This document shows positions 62,848-64,000 of a stretch of 64,000 nucleotides of DNA, in pieces. A program made the translations under genes and the position numbers. The DNA is from Cellulophaga sp. F20128 (GTDB lineage: Bacteria > Bacteroidota > Bacteroidia > Flavobacteriales > Flavobacteriaceae), in assembly GCF_023015805.1 (NCBI RefSeq), contig NZ_JALKBA010000002.1, forward strand, positions 1 through 64,000, read 5' to 3'. Below the pieces are notes generated by a model. The model saw nothing but the letters and a program-made list of their open reading frames with translations, did not search any database and was not told the DNA's origin. Numbering within the stretch: the stretch's first letter is position 1; every line of letters begins with the position of its first letter.

Positions 62848-63191
62848 CTTGTTTACGTGTTTTGTTGTTGTTTGTTTAAGACAAAAAGGTTGCACAAGAT
62901 AGGTGATAAGGGGTATATCTAAAAATGTTTAGCAGATTAAAGCAAATAATTTTTTTAGATTGGTTCCGTAGAATAAGGATCAATTTTAGTAATTGCTAAT
63001 CACTAGTATGTTTTGGTGTTCTAGTAGCAATAGTGCTTAAGTTAGTTTTGTTCTTTGTAAATTAGAGCATAAACAAATAAAAAACACCAATTTAGTAATG
63101 TTATTTATAGAGCATGTTAAAGCAAAAATTATATTGAGAATCAATTGTAGCAACATGAAATGTGATTAATCGAACTTTAAACACAAAAACA
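62848..63191. other. Gene-free interval
   Basis: These 344 bases lie between divergent genes. I see no ORF, exact TAnnTTTG box or strong hairpin. A pair of similar AT-rich strings (TTAAAGCAAATAATTT near 62938, TTAAAGCAAAAATTAT near 63118) is the only repetition. It must hold promoters for both neighbours, but I cannot place them. Confidence 0.4.
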
Positions 63192-64000
63192 ATGAAGATA
63201 ATTTTTTTAAGCTTTTTTTTAGTGGTGGGGATTTCATATACGGCTAGGGCCCAGGATTTTCAGGGCAAAGCAATGTATGATTTAAAAATTACGGATATAC
63301 CGGGTTTTGACGGCAATGACATTTCAGAGCCTGATAGAACTAATATTATCAATCGGATGAAAAGAGGAATGGAAAAAAGCTTCTCTTTAACGTTTGATCG
63401 AACAGCCTCGCTTTACCAACAAATTGAAAAACAGCTAATTGCCCCGCCACCGCCTCCACCACCCAGTGCAGGAGGTTCTAAGTGGACAGTTGTAGGTGTT
63501 TCTAAGAGCGCAGTTGTAGGTTCGCCGATTTTCAGCGGAGCTGGTTATGACACAGGTCAGCTTTATATAAACAGTACTGACAAAGAATACGTAAAAGAAG
63601 CGTCTATTTCTAATAAGTTGTTTTTAATTAAAGATGAATTAAAGCAACCAGATTGGAAAATGGAAGGCGAGACTAAAAAAATAGGAAAGTATATCTGTTA
63701 TAAGGCTACGCTTACAACTCCAATAAACAATGCAAGTAATGCTGCTCATAAAGATAATAATCTTCCAGAAACACCAACAGAAAAAACAATCACTGCTTGG
63801 TATACTTTAGATATTGCAGTGGGTCATGGGCCTGGAGACTATTGGGGACTTCCTGGTTTAATCTTAGAAGTTGAATTAGAAGGACGCAAATTGGTGTGCT
63901 CTGAAATTATTCTGAATCCAGCTGAAAAAATTGAAATCAAGGCCCCTGAGAAAGGGAAGGTTATTAATCAGAAAGATTTTGATAATATTTTGGCTAAAAA
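63192..64000 (+). CDS. GLPGLI family protein, cut by the window end
   Basis: A partial protein of at least 269 residues, open at the right edge. The signal peptide ends about residue 21 (TARAQ). The family signature YWGLPGLILEVE lies near residue 220. Before it are the usual strands (KAMYDLKITDI) and the WYTLDIAVGHGPG segment. A run of seven prolines after an Ala (near 63441) is followed by a Ser/Val/Gly-rich section with a near-repeat (WTVVGVSKSAVVGS). GLPGLI proteins are secreted Bacteroidota proteins of unknown function, often near TonB-dependent receptors. Confidence 0.9.
   Translation, partial: MKIIFLSFFLVVGISYTARAQDFQGKAMYDLKITDIPGFDGNDISEPDRTNIINRMKRGMEKSFSLTFDRTASLYQQIEKQLIAPPPPPPPSAGGSKWTVVGVSKSAVVGSPIFSGAGYDTGQLYINSTDKEYVKEASISNKLFLIKDELKQPDWKMEGETKKIGKYICYKATLTTPINNASNAAHKDNNLPETPTEKTITAWYTLDIAVGHGPGDYWGLPGLILEVELEGRKLVCSEIILNPAEKIEIKAPEKGKVINQKDFDNILAK

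Overview
The window is a contiguous piece of a low-GC Bacteroidota chromosome, almost certainly from a marine-type member of the Flavobacteriaceae; the genus cannot be fixed from the sequence. Lineage markers are a GLPGLI-family protein, DUF6089 and DUF5686 proteins, a FolK-deoxynucleoside kinase fusion, the BamA-OmpH-OmpH arrangement, exact matches to the Bacteroidota promoter box TAnnTTTG before several genes, and near absence of Shine-Dalgarno sequences. There is no rRNA operon, no CRISPR array, and no recognisable transposase, integrase or prophage.

Layout. (1) 1-11.7 kb is a loosely packed accessory region, all on the plus strand: a ParE/RelE-type toxin-antitoxin pair, small membrane proteins, a TolB-like/TPR membrane protein, a class C beta-lactamase-family serine hydrolase, a SnoaL-like protein, a Tat-exported metallophosphoesterase, an ACT-domain protein, and a VIT-family metal transporter paired with a channel-like protein. 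The genes are unrelated, but the DNA between them repeats. Two copies of a roughly 300-bp structured repeat, a recurrent upstream module with core TTTTTAGTAACTTAGG, and bulged hairpins behind several stop codons give it the look of a cassette array. (2) 11.8-16.7 kb holds a divergent NRAMP-like transporter, a SanA-like protein, a lipoprotein S41 protease, a beta-barrel protein and a PLDc_N lipoprotein. (3) 16.7-22.3 kb is a minus-strand group of secreted or carbohydrate-related proteins: DUF1080, an M19-type dipeptidase and a large DUF5060 glycoside-hydrolase-like protein.

(4) 22.6-32.1 kb holds a tRNA-Gly/tRNA-Leu unit with its own promoter and terminator, then mutS, a TrmH-family methyltransferase, folK-dNK, a YhhQ-type transporter, an AsmA protein and a DUF2797 protein. 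(5) 32.2-42.5 kb has a GH3-family enzyme, a lipoprotein, the protein-quality-control set tig-clpP-clpX on the minus strand, a pdxJ/hydrolase/four-TM operon, and a CBS protein overlapping nadK. (6) 42.6-49 kb is the envelope block: DUF6089, uppS, bamA, two Skp-like ompH genes and murI. (7) 49-53.5 kb has folA and thyA, which act in one folate cycle, with a nucleoside transporter and a DUF151 nuclease. (8) 53.5-64 kb covers energy metabolism: etfBA facing pdhB, a DUF5686 protein, soluble and membrane pyrophosphatases, a second deoxynucleoside kinase, and a GLPGLI protein cut by the window edge.

From 12 kb onward most of the content is ordinary core genome. The most unusual signal is the repeated intergenic architecture of the first 10 kb. 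Individual oddities are an NRAMP-like protein without the DPGN motif, a channel-like protein without the TVGYG filter, a fused kinase without the DRT/DRS motif, and a coding-like remnant behind the nucleoside transporter.
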